From assembly GCA_013151365.1 (NCBI GenBank), contig JAADIK010000164.1, positions 14,613-25,184 of the forward strand: a DNA stretch of 10,572 bases, written 5' to 3'. This DNA comes from Deltaproteobacteria bacterium (GTDB lineage: Bacteria > Desulfobacterota > Desulfobulbia > Desulfobulbales > Desulfobulbaceae). The first letter of the stretch is position 1; every line of letters starts with the position of its first letter. The position numbers were made by a program, and so were the translations under genes. Shown piece by piece: positions 1 through 6,174 of this stretch. The notes below the pieces were generated by a model. It was given only the letters and a program-made list of their open reading frames with translations, ran no database searches and was not told where the DNA came from.

Positions 1-817
1 GTCCCAGGCGAAAAAGGGTCCTGGCGTTGTCGCTCGTCCGGCGGGCGACCTCAGCCGGTGAAATATTGCGCAGGTCGGCGATCTTTTGCGCCGTATAGAG
101 AATATATTCCGGTTTATTGCGTTTGCCCCGCCAGGGAACGGGGGCCAGGAAAGGACCGTCGGTCTCGAGCAGCATGCGCTCCAGGGGGATATCGGCGGCC
201 ACCTGTCGGAGCGTTTCAGCGTTTTTAAAGGTGACGATGCCGGGGATGGAGATATGGAATCCCAGGTCCAGGACCTGGCGGGCCAGTTCGCGGTCCCCGG
301 AAAAACAGTGCATCACGCCGCCGGCAGGGAAAGGAGCGGCCTCCCGGAGCAGTCGCATGGTGTCATCGTGGGCCTCCCGGTCGTGGATGATGACCGGCAG
401 CCGGAGCTCGCGGGCAAGGCCGAGCTGCCGGGCGAACTCTTTGATCTGCCGGTCCCGGGGCGCATAGTTTTTTGCATAGTCAAGACCGATCTCGCCATAA
501 CCGACGACCTTGTTTTCCGGCTTTTCCGCCAGGGCGGCCAACCGCGCATAGTCGTCATCCCCGGCCTCGGCCGCCTGATGCGGATGGATGCCGACGGCGG
601 CAAAGACGCCCGGAAAACGGCCGGCGATTTTCACGGCCGCGGCCGAACTGGGCCAATCTATGCCGATGGCGATAATCCGGGCGATCCCGAGGTCGGCCGC
701 ACTATGAACGACCGCCTCCAGGTCAGGGGCATAGGCAGCCATGTCAAGATGACAGTGGGTGTCTATGAGTTTCGCATCAGGTGGAAGTTGCGGCGGATTT
801 CTTTTGGCATTGGTCAT
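1..817 (-). CDS. tatD: TatD family metal-dependent deoxyribonuclease (3' end cut by window edge)
   Basis: TatD is a cytosolic TIM-barrel hydrolase with metal-dependent 3'-5' exonuclease activity on DNA and RNA. The 272 visible residues show the full ligand set: D-T-H-C-H-L-D (His21, His23), G-E-I-G-L-D-Y (Glu109), I-I-H-D-R (His145), H-C-F-S-G (His170) and E-T-D-G-P-F-L (Asp220), then the family motif W-R-G-K-R-N-K-P-E-Y at about 229-238. The last visible residues, N-A-R-T-L-F-R-L-G, are the usual family C-terminus, so only a few codons are missing. The ATG at 817 has GAGG seven bases upstream. The protein has about 15 residues before the first motif, slightly longer than usual. It is transcribed away from the nitroreductase gene, and the next gene downstream lies outside the window. 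The family assignment is near certain; the cellular role is inferred from family knowledge. Confidence 0.96.
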   Translation of the reverse strand, partial: MTNAKRNPPQLPPDAKLIDTHCHLDMAAYAPDLEAVVHSAADLGIARIIAIGIDWPSSAAAVKIAGRFPGVFAAVGIHPHQAAEAGDDDYARLAALAEKPENKVVGYGEIGLDYAKNYAPRDRQIKEFARQLGLARELRLPVIIHDREAHDDTMRLLREAAPFPAGGVMHCFSGDRELARQVLDLGFHISIPGIVTFKNAETLRQVAADIPLERMLLETDGPFLAPVPWRGKRNKPEYILYTAQKIADLRNISPAEVARRTSDNARTLFRLG

Positions 818-871
818 GATATTACCTCGGCACCTCTCATACCAGAATCAACACTCATCCGCAATACACAA

Positions 872-984
872 TAGTGCCTTACTCCTTAATTCCTATCATA
901 AAAAACAAGAAAATTGATCATGTTTTATTTATGTAAATCAGCAGGCTGTTAGGCTGTAGGCTATTAGCCCCACCCTAACAGCCT
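872..984 (+). repeat. Dispersed intergenic repeat, copy 1 (partner at 5338-5451)
   Basis: This stretch between divergent tatD and the nitroreductase is nearly the same as 5338-5451, in the same orientation. A hand alignment gives about 8 differences, including one single-base gap, over 114 columns. The first 69 bases differ at only two positions. The unit has an AT-rich left half with an imperfect hairpin (CATAA-AAAACA against TGTTTT-AT-TTATG around a TGATCA centre). Its right half contains tandem variants of AGGCTGT and a second hairpin. No open frame, tRNA-like fold or transposase is associated with it, so it looks like a non-autonomous intergenic repeat. Confidence 0.9.
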
Positions 985-992
985 ATAGCCTA
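950..992. repeat. Long inverted repeat at the right end of repeat copy 1
   Basis: The arms at 950-967 and 975-992 pair over 18 positions, with one G-U and one A/C mismatch, around a 7-base loop (CCCCACC). The left arm is made of shifted AGGCTGT-like heptamers. No T-run follows on either strand, so it is not a standard intrinsic terminator, though it could still stop transcription or protect RNA ends. In copy 2 the matching stem is only about 10 bases (5425-5434 with 5442-5451), so the outer stem is not conserved. Confidence 0.8.
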
Positions 993-1021
993 AAACGCCA
1001 GAGCCCCTGGCTGAATGGCTG

Positions 1022-1050
1022 TTGACAAAAAGTGCGGATATCTTTACAAG
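1022..1050 (+). promoter_or_regulatory. Candidate sigma-70 promoter of the nitroreductase-lipoprotein-coaBC cluster
   Basis: A perfect TTGACA at 1022-1027 is followed, after a 17-base spacer, by TACAAG at 1045-1050 (four of six matches to TATAAT). This would start RNA near 1057, about 28 bases before the ATG at 1085. It lies just downstream of the repeat hairpin. The call is by motif only. Confidence 0.5.
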
Positions 1051-1084
1051 ATACTCTTGGAACCAACAAAAATCCGGAGAATCC

Positions 1085-1609
1085 ATGAACGAACCCGTAC
1101 AGGATGCTATCAGAAACCGGCGCAGTATTCGGGAGTTTACCGGGGAACCGGTAGCGGCGGACCTTCTGCGCCGCATTGTTACCGCCGGAATCTGGGCGCC
1201 GTCCGGCCTGAACAACCAACCGTGGCGTTTCGTTATTGTCCGGGACCGGGAGATTCGGGAGCAGCTGGCCCGGCAGACGACTTCCGCCCCAGTCATCTTG
1301 GCCGCGCCCGCCCTTATTGTCGTTTACCTGGACACCAGGGTCATGTATAATGCGGTCAAGGACCATCAATCTGCCGGGGCCTGCATGCAGAACATGCTGC
1401 TGACTGCGGAAGAGCTTGGGCTGGGCGCGGTCTGGCTGGGCCAGATTCTGCAGAACAAGGATCAGGTCAACGCCATACTGCAGCTCGAAAACACCTATGA
1501 TCTCATGGCGGTTCTGGCCCTGGGACATCCGCTGCACCGGAATCAGCGGTCTCAACGCAAACCGCTTGCTGACTTTATTCTCAAAGAAATCGGAGGAAAT
1601 CAGGAATGA
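1085..1609 (+). CDS. Nitroreductase family FMN-dependent oxidoreductase
   Basis: This 174-residue protein belongs to the nitroreductase/NAD(P)H:FMN oxidoreductase fold, which works as an FMN-binding homodimer in the cytosol. Visible signatures are the N-terminal R-R-S-I-R-E-F (12-18), which contacts the FMN phosphate, then A-P-S-G-L-N-N-Q-P-W (38-47), and the C-terminal half D-H-Q-S-A-G-A (93-99) leading into L-G-L-G-A-V-W-L-G (111-119). Its length is typical of the short subgroup. The ATG at 1085 is chosen because GGAGA lies at 1076-1080; an upstream in-frame TTG at 1022 coincides with the likely -35 box and is unlikely to be the start. The stop overlaps the next start (ATGA at 1606-1609), indicating translational coupling. 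The substrate cannot be told from sequence: nitroaromatics, quinones and flavins are all possible in this family. Confidence 0.93.
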   Translation: MNEPVQDAIRNRRSIREFTGEPVAADLLRRIVTAGIWAPSGLNNQPWRFVIVRDREIREQLARQTTSAPVILAAPALIVVYLDTRVMYNAVKDHQSAGACMQNMLLTAEELGLGAVWLGQILQNKDQVNAILQLENTYDLMAVLALGHPLHRNQRSQRKPLADFILKEIGGNQE

Positions 1610-2097
1610 AAAATTGGACGAGAGACACCTGTGCTGCCCTGCTTCTGCTCTGTGCCGGCCTGTTTGTCTTGACCGGTTGCAGTCAGAAGGCCAACTTTGC
1701 CGGTACGCAGGGGGCGTTACCGCAGATATCCGGTTTTGCCGGCGACTTGCAGGATATTGAGCTGCCGACCGAATTAACCTGGGACCGCGACGCCTCCATG
1801 ACCATTAAAACCGCTTCGTTCAACGGCGGTATCTGGTGTTACGAAGGCCGGGTCGACGTCCTTTCCCTGAAAGACTACCTGGTCAGCTCCATGCATGACA
1901 ACAAGTGGAAGCTGGTCGGCGAATCGACGTCAAAGAATATCCTTCTTGCCTTCATCAAGCCGCACAAGACCTGCATGATTGTTATTGCCAACAGCCGGTT
2001 CGGCATACTCGGCAAGACCAAGGTAACCCTTTATGTCACCATTGACCGGACCGCCGCCGCCGGGCTGAACCCCTTCGGCGAGGCGGTCGACAAATAG
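1606..2097 (+). CDS. Uncharacterised lipoprotein with N-terminal lipobox
   Basis: The 163-residue product starts with basic residues, then a hydrophobic run of about 14 residues, then the lipobox L-T-G-C with Cys25 as the lipidated residue. This is a signal-peptidase II substrate. Ser at +2 (no Asp) favours outer-membrane sorting if the Lol rule applies. The mature part of about 139 residues is mixed alpha/beta, with W-C-Y-E-G (77-81), a likely helix at about 86-97 and a strand-rich end (I-L-L-A-F-I-K-P, T-C-M-I-V-I, T-L-Y-V-T-I). Two mature cysteines besides Cys25 are seen (78 and 123). GGAGG at 1592-1596 precedes the ATG, which overlaps the nitroreductase stop. I do not recognise a named family. 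Its place between a nitroreductase and coaBC gives no clear functional hint. Confidence 0.85.
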   Translation: MKNWTRDTCAALLLLCAGLFVLTGCSQKANFAGTQGALPQISGFAGDLQDIELPTELTWDRDASMTIKTASFNGGIWCYEGRVDVLSLKDYLVSSMHDNKWKLVGESTSKNILLAFIKPHKTCMIVIANSRFGILGKTKVTLYVTIDRTAAAGLNPFGEAVDK

Positions 2098-2106
2098 AGC
2101 CAGCCG

Positions 2107-3300
2107 GTGCAGGGTCGCAAGATACTTTTCGGGGTGACCGGCGGCATTGCCGCCTTTAAAGCGGCGCAATGGGTCCGGTCCCTGGTCAAGGAAGAGGCCC
2201 GGGTTACCGTGGTCATGACCAGGGCCGCCACCCGGTTTGTTTCCGAACTGAGTTTTGCCGCCCTGTCGGGCCGGCCGGTCTATGTGGAGATCTTCTCCGA
2301 CGATCCCCGGCAGGTGATGTCCCATATCACGCTCGCGGCCGAGGCCGATGCGCTGTTGATCGCCCCGGCCACGGCCCATACCATTGCCCGCCTGGCCCAT
2401 GGCCTGGCCGATGATCTCCTCACCACGACCGTGCTCGCGGCTGCCGGCAAACCGGTTGTCGTCTGCCCGGCCATGAACTCCGGGATGTTCACCCATCCGG
2501 CCACTCAGGACAACTTGCGCCGCCTGCGCGAACTTGGTTATGTCGTGGTGGAACCGGATTCAGGCGCACTGGCCTGCGGAGCGGAGGGACCGGGACGCCT
2601 GCCCGAGTGGGACGTGGTCCGCGAAACTCTCTTGAGTTGCTTTGCCCCGGACGATCTGCAAAATCAGCATATTCTGGTTACGGCCGGTCCGACCAGGGAA
2701 CCCATTGACCCGGCCCGCTATCTCAGTAACCGCTCCTCGGGCAAGATGGGCTATGCCCTGGCCCGCACCGCCCGGCGGCGGGGAGCGCAGGTATCTCTTG
2801 TTTCCGGCCCGGTCGCCCTCGAGCCGCCGCCCGGAGTTGAACTCTTCCGCGTGAACACCGCCCGGGAAATGCACGAACAGGTGATGCGTTTGCGCGAGCA
2901 GGCCTCAATTATCATCAAAGCCGCCGCCGTGGCGGACTTTCGCCCGGCCCGGAGCGAAACCCGGAAGATCAAGAAATCAAGCGGCCCGCAAGCAATTGAT
3001 CTTGTTGCCAATGTGGACATCCTGGCCGAACTGGGCCGCAAACGCCGGCCCGGGCAGATCCTGGTCGGCTTTGCCGCCGAGAGCCATGATCACGAGAGCG
3101 AGGGGGCCCGAAAGCTGCACGACAAAAATCTTGACCTGATCGTGGTCAACGATATCTGCGGCCGGGAGACCGGCTTTGCCGCGGACACCAACCAGGTCAC
3201 GCTCATTGACAAAAGCGGCAGGGTTGAGCTGCCGCTTTTGTCCAAAGAGCAGACCGCGGAGCGGATCTGGGATCACGTTGTTTCTCTCTTGAACGAGTAG
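2107..3300 (+). CDS. coaBC: Bifunctional phosphopantothenoylcysteine decarboxylase / phosphopantothenate-cysteine ligase
   Basis: CoaBC (Dfp) joins cysteine to 4'-phosphopantothenate using CTP and then decarboxylates the product with FMN to give 4'-phosphopantetheine, two steps of coenzyme A synthesis in the cytosol. The 397 residues cover both domains. The CoaC half (about 1-180) has G-V-T-G-G-I-A-A-F-K, catalytic His73, P-A-M-N-S-G-M (Asn124) and A-C-G-A-E-G-P-G-R-L (Cys157). The CoaB half (about 187-397) has T-A-G-P-T-R-E-P-I-D, S-N-R-S-S-G-K-M-G, A-A-A-V-A-D-F-R-P and K-I-K-K (Lys289). These match the E. coli key residues to within a position or two. The GTG start at 2107 lies 9 bases after the lipoprotein stop, with only a weak AGAG ahead of it; no better start precedes the conserved N-terminus. 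It probably depends on the upstream genes' transcript. Confidence 0.97.
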   Translation: MQGRKILFGVTGGIAAFKAAQWVRSLVKEEARVTVVMTRAATRFVSELSFAALSGRPVYVEIFSDDPRQVMSHITLAAEADALLIAPATAHTIARLAHGLADDLLTTTVLAAAGKPVVVCPAMNSGMFTHPATQDNLRRLRELGYVVVEPDSGALACGAEGPGRLPEWDVVRETLLSCFAPDDLQNQHILVTAGPTREPIDPARYLSNRSSGKMGYALARTARRRGAQVSLVSGPVALEPPPGVELFRVNTAREMHEQVMRLREQASIIIKAAAVADFRPARSETRKIKKSSGPQAIDLVANVDILAELGRKRRPGQILVGFAAESHDHESEGARKLHDKNLDLIVVNDICGRETGFAADTNQVTLIDKSGRVELPLLSKEQTAERIWDHVVSLLNE

Positions 3301-3374
3301 ACCGCCGGGGCAGTCCGGGCGGCGCGGCATTTCATCTCCTGCCCGCCCCTGCCTCCCGGCCGTAGCGCTCGCGT

Positions 3375-4544
3375 TCATCCTTCCATGGCATTCTCATAAA
3401 TGGCGATGATATCATCGCGCGACGGCTGGCGGGGATTGTTTTCCACCGGCCTGGCGACAGTCAGGGCAATATCCGCCATTTCCGGGATACTGTCTGCCGG
3501 GATATCCAGTTCCGCCAGGGTTTCCGGAATGCCCAGGTCCATATTAAGCTGATACAGGCCATCGACCGCCAGGTCGGCCGCTTCCCGCAGCGGCAGGCTC
3601 TCTGTTTCATAGCCGAGAATAGCGGCCAGGTCGGCATGCTTCCGCAGGTTGCCGATCAGGTTATACTCGGTGACGTAAGGCAGGAGCACGGCATTGGCCA
3701 GGCCATGCGGAATCCCGAACAAACCGCCCAGGGGATAGGCCATGGCATGGACCAGCCCGACCCCGGCCATGGCCAGCGCCTTGCCGCCAAGCAGGCTGGC
3801 CAGCAGCATATTGGCGCGGGCCTCCATATTCCGGCCGTCGGCGTAGGCGATCCTGATGTTGGCGGCGATGAGTTCAATGGCCTCCAGGGAATACATCTCG
3901 GAAACCGGATGGGCCTGTACCGAGGTATAGGCTTCGAAGGCATGGGTCAGGGCGTCGATACCGGTTGTCGCGGTTACATGCGGCGGCAGGCTGAGGGTCA
4001 GGGCCGGGTCGAGCAGGGCCACGTCCGGATAGAGGTAATCGCCGTTCATGCCGCCCTTGGAGCCGGTCTCTTCATTGATGAACACGGCGGTAAAGGTGAC
4101 CTCGGAGCCGGTGCCGGCCGAGGTCGGCACCATGATCTTGGGCACGCCGGGCTTGGTGATTTTGCCCAGTCCCAGGTAGTCGACGGCCTTACCGCCGTTG
4201 GTGAGAAGAATGGCTATGGCCTTGGCCACATCCATGGCCGAACCGCCGCCGACGCCGACGACACAGTCGCACTTGTTTTCTCCGGCCACCTCCGCCCCCC
4301 GGTCGGCCAGCCGCAGCCCTGGTTCGGGGTCGACCCGGGTATAGAGGGTAACGGCGAGCCCGGCTTCCTCGAGAGGCGCGGTAACGTTCCGGTCCAGACC
4401 GGCCGCCTGCAGGCCGGGATCAATGACCACCATGGGCCTGGCGCAGCCAAGCTGTTCAATGACCAGGGGAAGAGTCTTGATGATATCGACGCCGAAGTGA
4501 ATCTGCGTGGGCTGAGTTATGGTGAAGGTTTTAGCTGATGTCAT
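3375..4544 (-). CDS. Iron-containing (group III) alcohol dehydrogenase
   Basis: This 389-residue protein is a cytosolic NAD(P)-dependent group III alcohol dehydrogenase, interconverting alcohols and aldehydes. The N-terminal dinucleotide-binding half has G-G-G-S-A-M-D-V-A-K (99-108) and P-T-S-A-G-T-G-S-E-V-T (140-150). The helical C-terminal half carries the metal ligands: Asp197 and His201 in G-I-D-A-L-T-H-A, His266 in G-L-V-H-A-M-A-Y-P, and His280 in G-I-P-H-G-L-A-N-A. All four are present, so it should be active. I chose the ATG at 4544 because GGAG sits at 4551-4554 (minus strand) with a six-base gap. An in-frame ATG at 4556 would add four residues but contains that ribosome binding site. 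The gene converges with coaBC and has its own upstream region. The exact substrate (ethanol, propanol, butanol, 1,3-propanediol or lactaldehyde) cannot be told. Confidence 0.95.
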   Translation of the reverse strand: MTSAKTFTITQPTQIHFGVDIIKTLPLVIEQLGCARPMVVIDPGLQAAGLDRNVTAPLEEAGLAVTLYTRVDPEPGLRLADRGAEVAGENKCDCVVGVGGGSAMDVAKAIAILLTNGGKAVDYLGLGKITKPGVPKIMVPTSAGTGSEVTFTAVFINEETGSKGGMNGDYLYPDVALLDPALTLSLPPHVTATTGIDALTHAFEAYTSVQAHPVSEMYSLEAIELIAANIRIAYADGRNMEARANMLLASLLGGKALAMAGVGLVHAMAYPLGGLFGIPHGLANAVLLPYVTEYNLIGNLRKHADLAAILGYETESLPLREAADLAVDGLYQLNMDLGIPETLAELDIPADSIPEMADIALTVARPVENNPRQPSRDDIIAIYENAMEG

Positions 4545-4587
4545 GGGAAGCTCCATTGAAAAAGGGTTGCCAAGCAGTAATGCTTTT

Positions 4588-4604
4588 GTATTATGACATT
4601 ATAC
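4588..4604. promoter_or_regulatory. Palindromic candidate operator over the -10 element of the alcohol dehydrogenase gene
   Basis: GTATTATGACATTATAC is a 17-base palindrome with only one mismatched pair besides the central base. On the minus strand it contains TATAAT at 4603-4598, placed 53 bases ahead of the ATG at 4544. No good -35 lies at the right spacing (the 17-base position reads GGCAGA), so the promoter may need an activator. A dyad covering a -10 is the usual layout of a repressor site. It does not match the Rex, FNR or Fur consensus as I know them, so the regulator is unknown. Confidence 0.5.
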
Positions 4605-4647
4605 GGGTTCCGGGCTTGCTTCTGCCTGAGCCTTGTCATTAACGTAA

Positions 4648-4681
4648 CGACAACAATTTATCATTAAAATAATAATTGTCG
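4648..4681. promoter_or_regulatory. Imperfect 34-base dyad in the alcohol dehydrogenase/darP divergent region
   Basis: CGACAA at 4648-4653 and TTGTCG at 4676-4681 form the ends of an AT-rich imperfect palindrome; an ATT/AAT pair three positions further in also matches. It lies between the divergent starts at 4544 and 4795 and could be a second protein-binding site or just an AT-rich promoter core for darP. Several weak -10-like strings (TATCAT, TAAAAT) occur inside it, but none has a well-spaced -35. Confidence 0.3.
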
Positions 4682-4794
4682 CTAAAAAGTGAAAGAGAAT
4701 CGTCTATGGATGCAACCGTATCCCGTCACGGGGTTTATAGCCATGCGGGCGGCAGGAACCGCGTGAAGACGGGGTGCTGCCGGTGACGGCTTCC

Positions 4795-5340
4795 ATGCAA
4801 CCAAGCAGATCGGAACGGAAGCGCCGGGCCAAGCAGCTTGAGAAACTTGTTGAGGCGTTGTCGCGACTGCCGGCCGCCGTGCAGAAAACGATTCCATGCA
4901 ATGACGAGATTCGAAGTCTTTTGCGCGAGGCGTCATCCCTGCGAGGCGGGGCCGGCAAACGGCTGCTCAAATACATAACCAAGATTTTGCGGAACGAACA
5001 GGGCGAAAACCTTGAAGAACTGTATGATTTCCTGTCCCGGCGCCAGGGTACAAACTTGCAGGAAAAAAAGGAATTCCACGAGATAGAATATTTGCGCGAT
5101 ACCCTTCTCAACGAGGCCATTGAGCAGCGACAGGCCGCGAAAGAGCAGCAGACGGACTGGGAAGAGGACTGGCCGAGCCTGGTTGCCGGGCAGCTGGGCG
5201 AGCAATTCCCCGGAATCGATCAAAAGGCCCTGGTCCGCCTGGCCTGGCTCTATGCCGGGACCCGTAACAGCAGACACAGCCGGGAGATCTTCCGGCTTTT
5301 ACGCGCGGCACAGGAACGGCTTCGATATCAGCAGCATTAG
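4795..5340 (+). CDS. darP: DarP/YjgA family ribosome biogenesis factor (DUF615)
   Basis: The protein (181 residues from the chosen start) is an all-helical, highly charged member of the DarP/YjgA family. The E. coli protein binds late 50S assembly intermediates and helps mature the peptidyl-transferase region. Shared features are the opening S-R-S-E-R-K-R-R-A-K (4-13), K-R-L-L-K-Y-I-T-K-I-L-R (55-66), which parallels the R-R-Q-L-Q-x-I-G-K segment of YjgA, E-F-H-E-I-E-Y-L-R-D-T-L (93-104), and the end F-P-G-I-D-Q-K-A-L-V-R-L (138-149) with S-R-E-I-F-R-L-L-R (162-170). The family is commoner in Beta- and Gammaproteobacteria but is also found elsewhere. The ATG at 4795 is preferred because GGTGA lies at 4782-4786; an in-frame GTG at 4774 would add seven residues. 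The stop codon TAG lies within the first bases of repeat copy 2. Confidence 0.88.
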   Translation: MQPSRSERKRRAKQLEKLVEALSRLPAAVQKTIPCNDEIRSLLREASSLRGGAGKRLLKYITKILRNEQGENLEELYDFLSRRQGTNLQEKKEFHEIEYLRDTLLNEAIEQRQAAKEQQTDWEEDWPSLVAGQLGEQFPGIDQKALVRLAWLYAGTRNSRHSREIFRLLRAAQERLRYQQH

Positions 5341-5451
5341 TGCCTTACTCCTGAATTCCTGTCATAAAAAACAAGAAAATTGATCATGTTTTATTTATGT
5401 AAATCAGTAGGTTATTTAGGCTGAAGGCTATTAGCCCTACCCTAACAGCCT
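5338..5451 (+). repeat. Dispersed intergenic repeat, copy 2 (partner at 872-984)
   Basis: This 114-base copy begins exactly at the darP stop codon and matches 872-984 at about 93% by hand alignment, in the same orientation. The differences cluster in the right half, where the heptamer run reads AGGTTATTTAGGCTGAAGGC and the terminal stem is reduced to AGGCTATTAG paired with CTAACAGCCT around CCCTACC. The sequences flanking the two copies are unrelated, so the repeat boundary is sharp on the left. No target-site duplication is evident. Confidence 0.9.
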
Positions 5452-5500
5452 GGAAATAGATACGCTGTTGATTTGGGTTGTGACCATCGTCCGCATTAGT

Positions 5501-5528
5501 AAGCCATCAGGGGCCCCCCTGATGGCTT
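5501..5528 (+). other. Perfect 13-base-pair hairpin in the leader of the PPC gene
   Basis: AAGCCATCAGGGG at 5501-5513 pairs perfectly with 5516-5528 across two C bases (in practice a four-base loop). It is the strongest short hairpin in the window. It could end darP transcription, but neither strand shows the T-run of an intrinsic terminator. Downstream come a 6-base inverted repeat, AGGTTA/TAACCT (5545-5550 with 5557-5562), and a GAAA-capped stem (5589-5598). The whole 5452-5625 leader is therefore highly structured and contains no gene I can support. Confidence 0.6.
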
Positions 5529-5625
5529 CAAGAACGGTGCATCCAGGTTACATGGCTAACCTGCAATGGATTACCGGTATTGATCGGTCCCGAAAGGGGC
5601 GTAAAGCAAACACAGAGAAGAGGCT

Positions 5626-6087
5626 ATGGAATATCAGTCAGGAACCCCGGGCAGGGTTTTTTATGCCCGTTTTGATGATGGTGACGATTTACTTGAAGGC
5701 ATAACCCGGATTGTCCGAGAGGAACAGATTCATTGCGCCTGGCTGCAGATCATCGGCGGCCTGAGAAATGCCGGCGTGGTGACCGGCCCCAAGGAGCCGG
5801 TGATGCCGCCGGAGCCGGTATGGCAGCATGTCGGCACGGTCCGGGAAGTCATCGGCGTCGGCAGCGTATTCTGGAGCGAGGGCGAACCGCTTATCCACCT
5901 GCACGCGGCCCTGGGACATCACGGTGAGACCCTGACCGGCTGTGTACGCAAGGACACCAAGGTATACCTGGTTATCGAGGCGATGATCGTGGAACTAGCC
6001 GGGATTGACGTAACCCGGCCCTGGTTTGCCAAGGGCGGATTTAACCGGCCAACATTTTCTTCCCGCCAGGAGAAGGACGAACAGTGA
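5626..6087 (+). CDS. PPC/DUF296 domain protein
   Basis: The 153-residue protein is a single PPC domain (plants and prokaryotes conserved, DUF296), a small alpha/beta fold that trimerises. In plants it is fused to AT-hooks; bacterial stand-alone versions are often labelled DNA-binding without proof. Family signatures are the N-terminal G-R-V-F-Y-A-R-F-D-D-G-D-D-L (9-22), L-Q-I-I-G-G-L-R-N-A (40-49) and the metal-site-like H-L-H-A-A-L-G-H-H-G (91-100) followed by L-T-G-C-V (103-107). No AT-hook, signal peptide or membrane segment is present. A purine-rich AGAGAAGAGG ends two bases before the ATG at 5626. The gene converges with the carboxylase genes, 87 bases apart. Its function is not known. 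Confidence 0.9.
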   Translation: MEYQSGTPGRVFYARFDDGDDLLEGITRIVREEQIHCAWLQIIGGLRNAGVVTGPKEPVMPPEPVWQHVGTVREVIGVGSVFWSEGEPLIHLHAALGHHGETLTGCVRKDTKVYLVIEAMIVELAGIDVTRPWFAKGGFNRPTFSSRQEKDEQ

Positions 6088-6091
6088 TACT

Positions 6092-6110
6092 CCTCCCGCC
6101 GAGCGGGAGG
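6092..6110. terminator. GC-rich hairpin between convergent genes, possible bidirectional terminator
   Basis: CCTCCCGC at 6092-6099 pairs perfectly with GCGGGAGG at 6103-6110 around a three-base loop, 5 bases after the PPC stop and 65 bases past the carboxyltransferase stop. No T-run follows on either strand, so it would be an atypical terminator. Its position between convergent genes is the main support. Confidence 0.4.
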
Positions 6111-6174
6111 CACCAGGCTCGGTCCTCAGCCGGAAGTGGAGAGTTTATGAAACACTAACCAAGGGATACGACTG

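Noticed and set aside
86..874. Long plus-strand open frame opposite tatD
   Set aside because: It is the antisense of a clear TatD gene with all catalytic motifs; GC-rich third positions commonly leave such antisense frames open.
1022..1084. Upstream TTG start that would lengthen the nitroreductase by 21 residues
   Set aside because: The TTG is part of a perfect TTGACA -35 box, the added residues fall outside the family, and the ATG at 1085 has a good ribosome binding site.
3302..3322. CCGCC/GGCGG hairpin between convergent coaBC and alcohol dehydrogenase genes as a terminator
   Set aside because: Only five base pairs, an 11-base loop and no T-run; not strong enough to annotate.
3636..4538. 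300-codon plus-strand open frame opposite the alcohol dehydrogenase
   Set aside because: Antisense of a complete, motif-bearing gene; its translation is low-complexity G/H/Q-rich and matches no family.
5577..5610. Resemblance to a GEMM-type (cyclic di-nucleotide) riboswitch: GAAA-capped stem followed by GGCGTAAAGC
   Set aside because: Only the tetraloop stem and a partial match to the conserved GACGCAAAGC are present; the preceding GGCAAACC segment and the second long helix are missing, and the start codon follows too closely.
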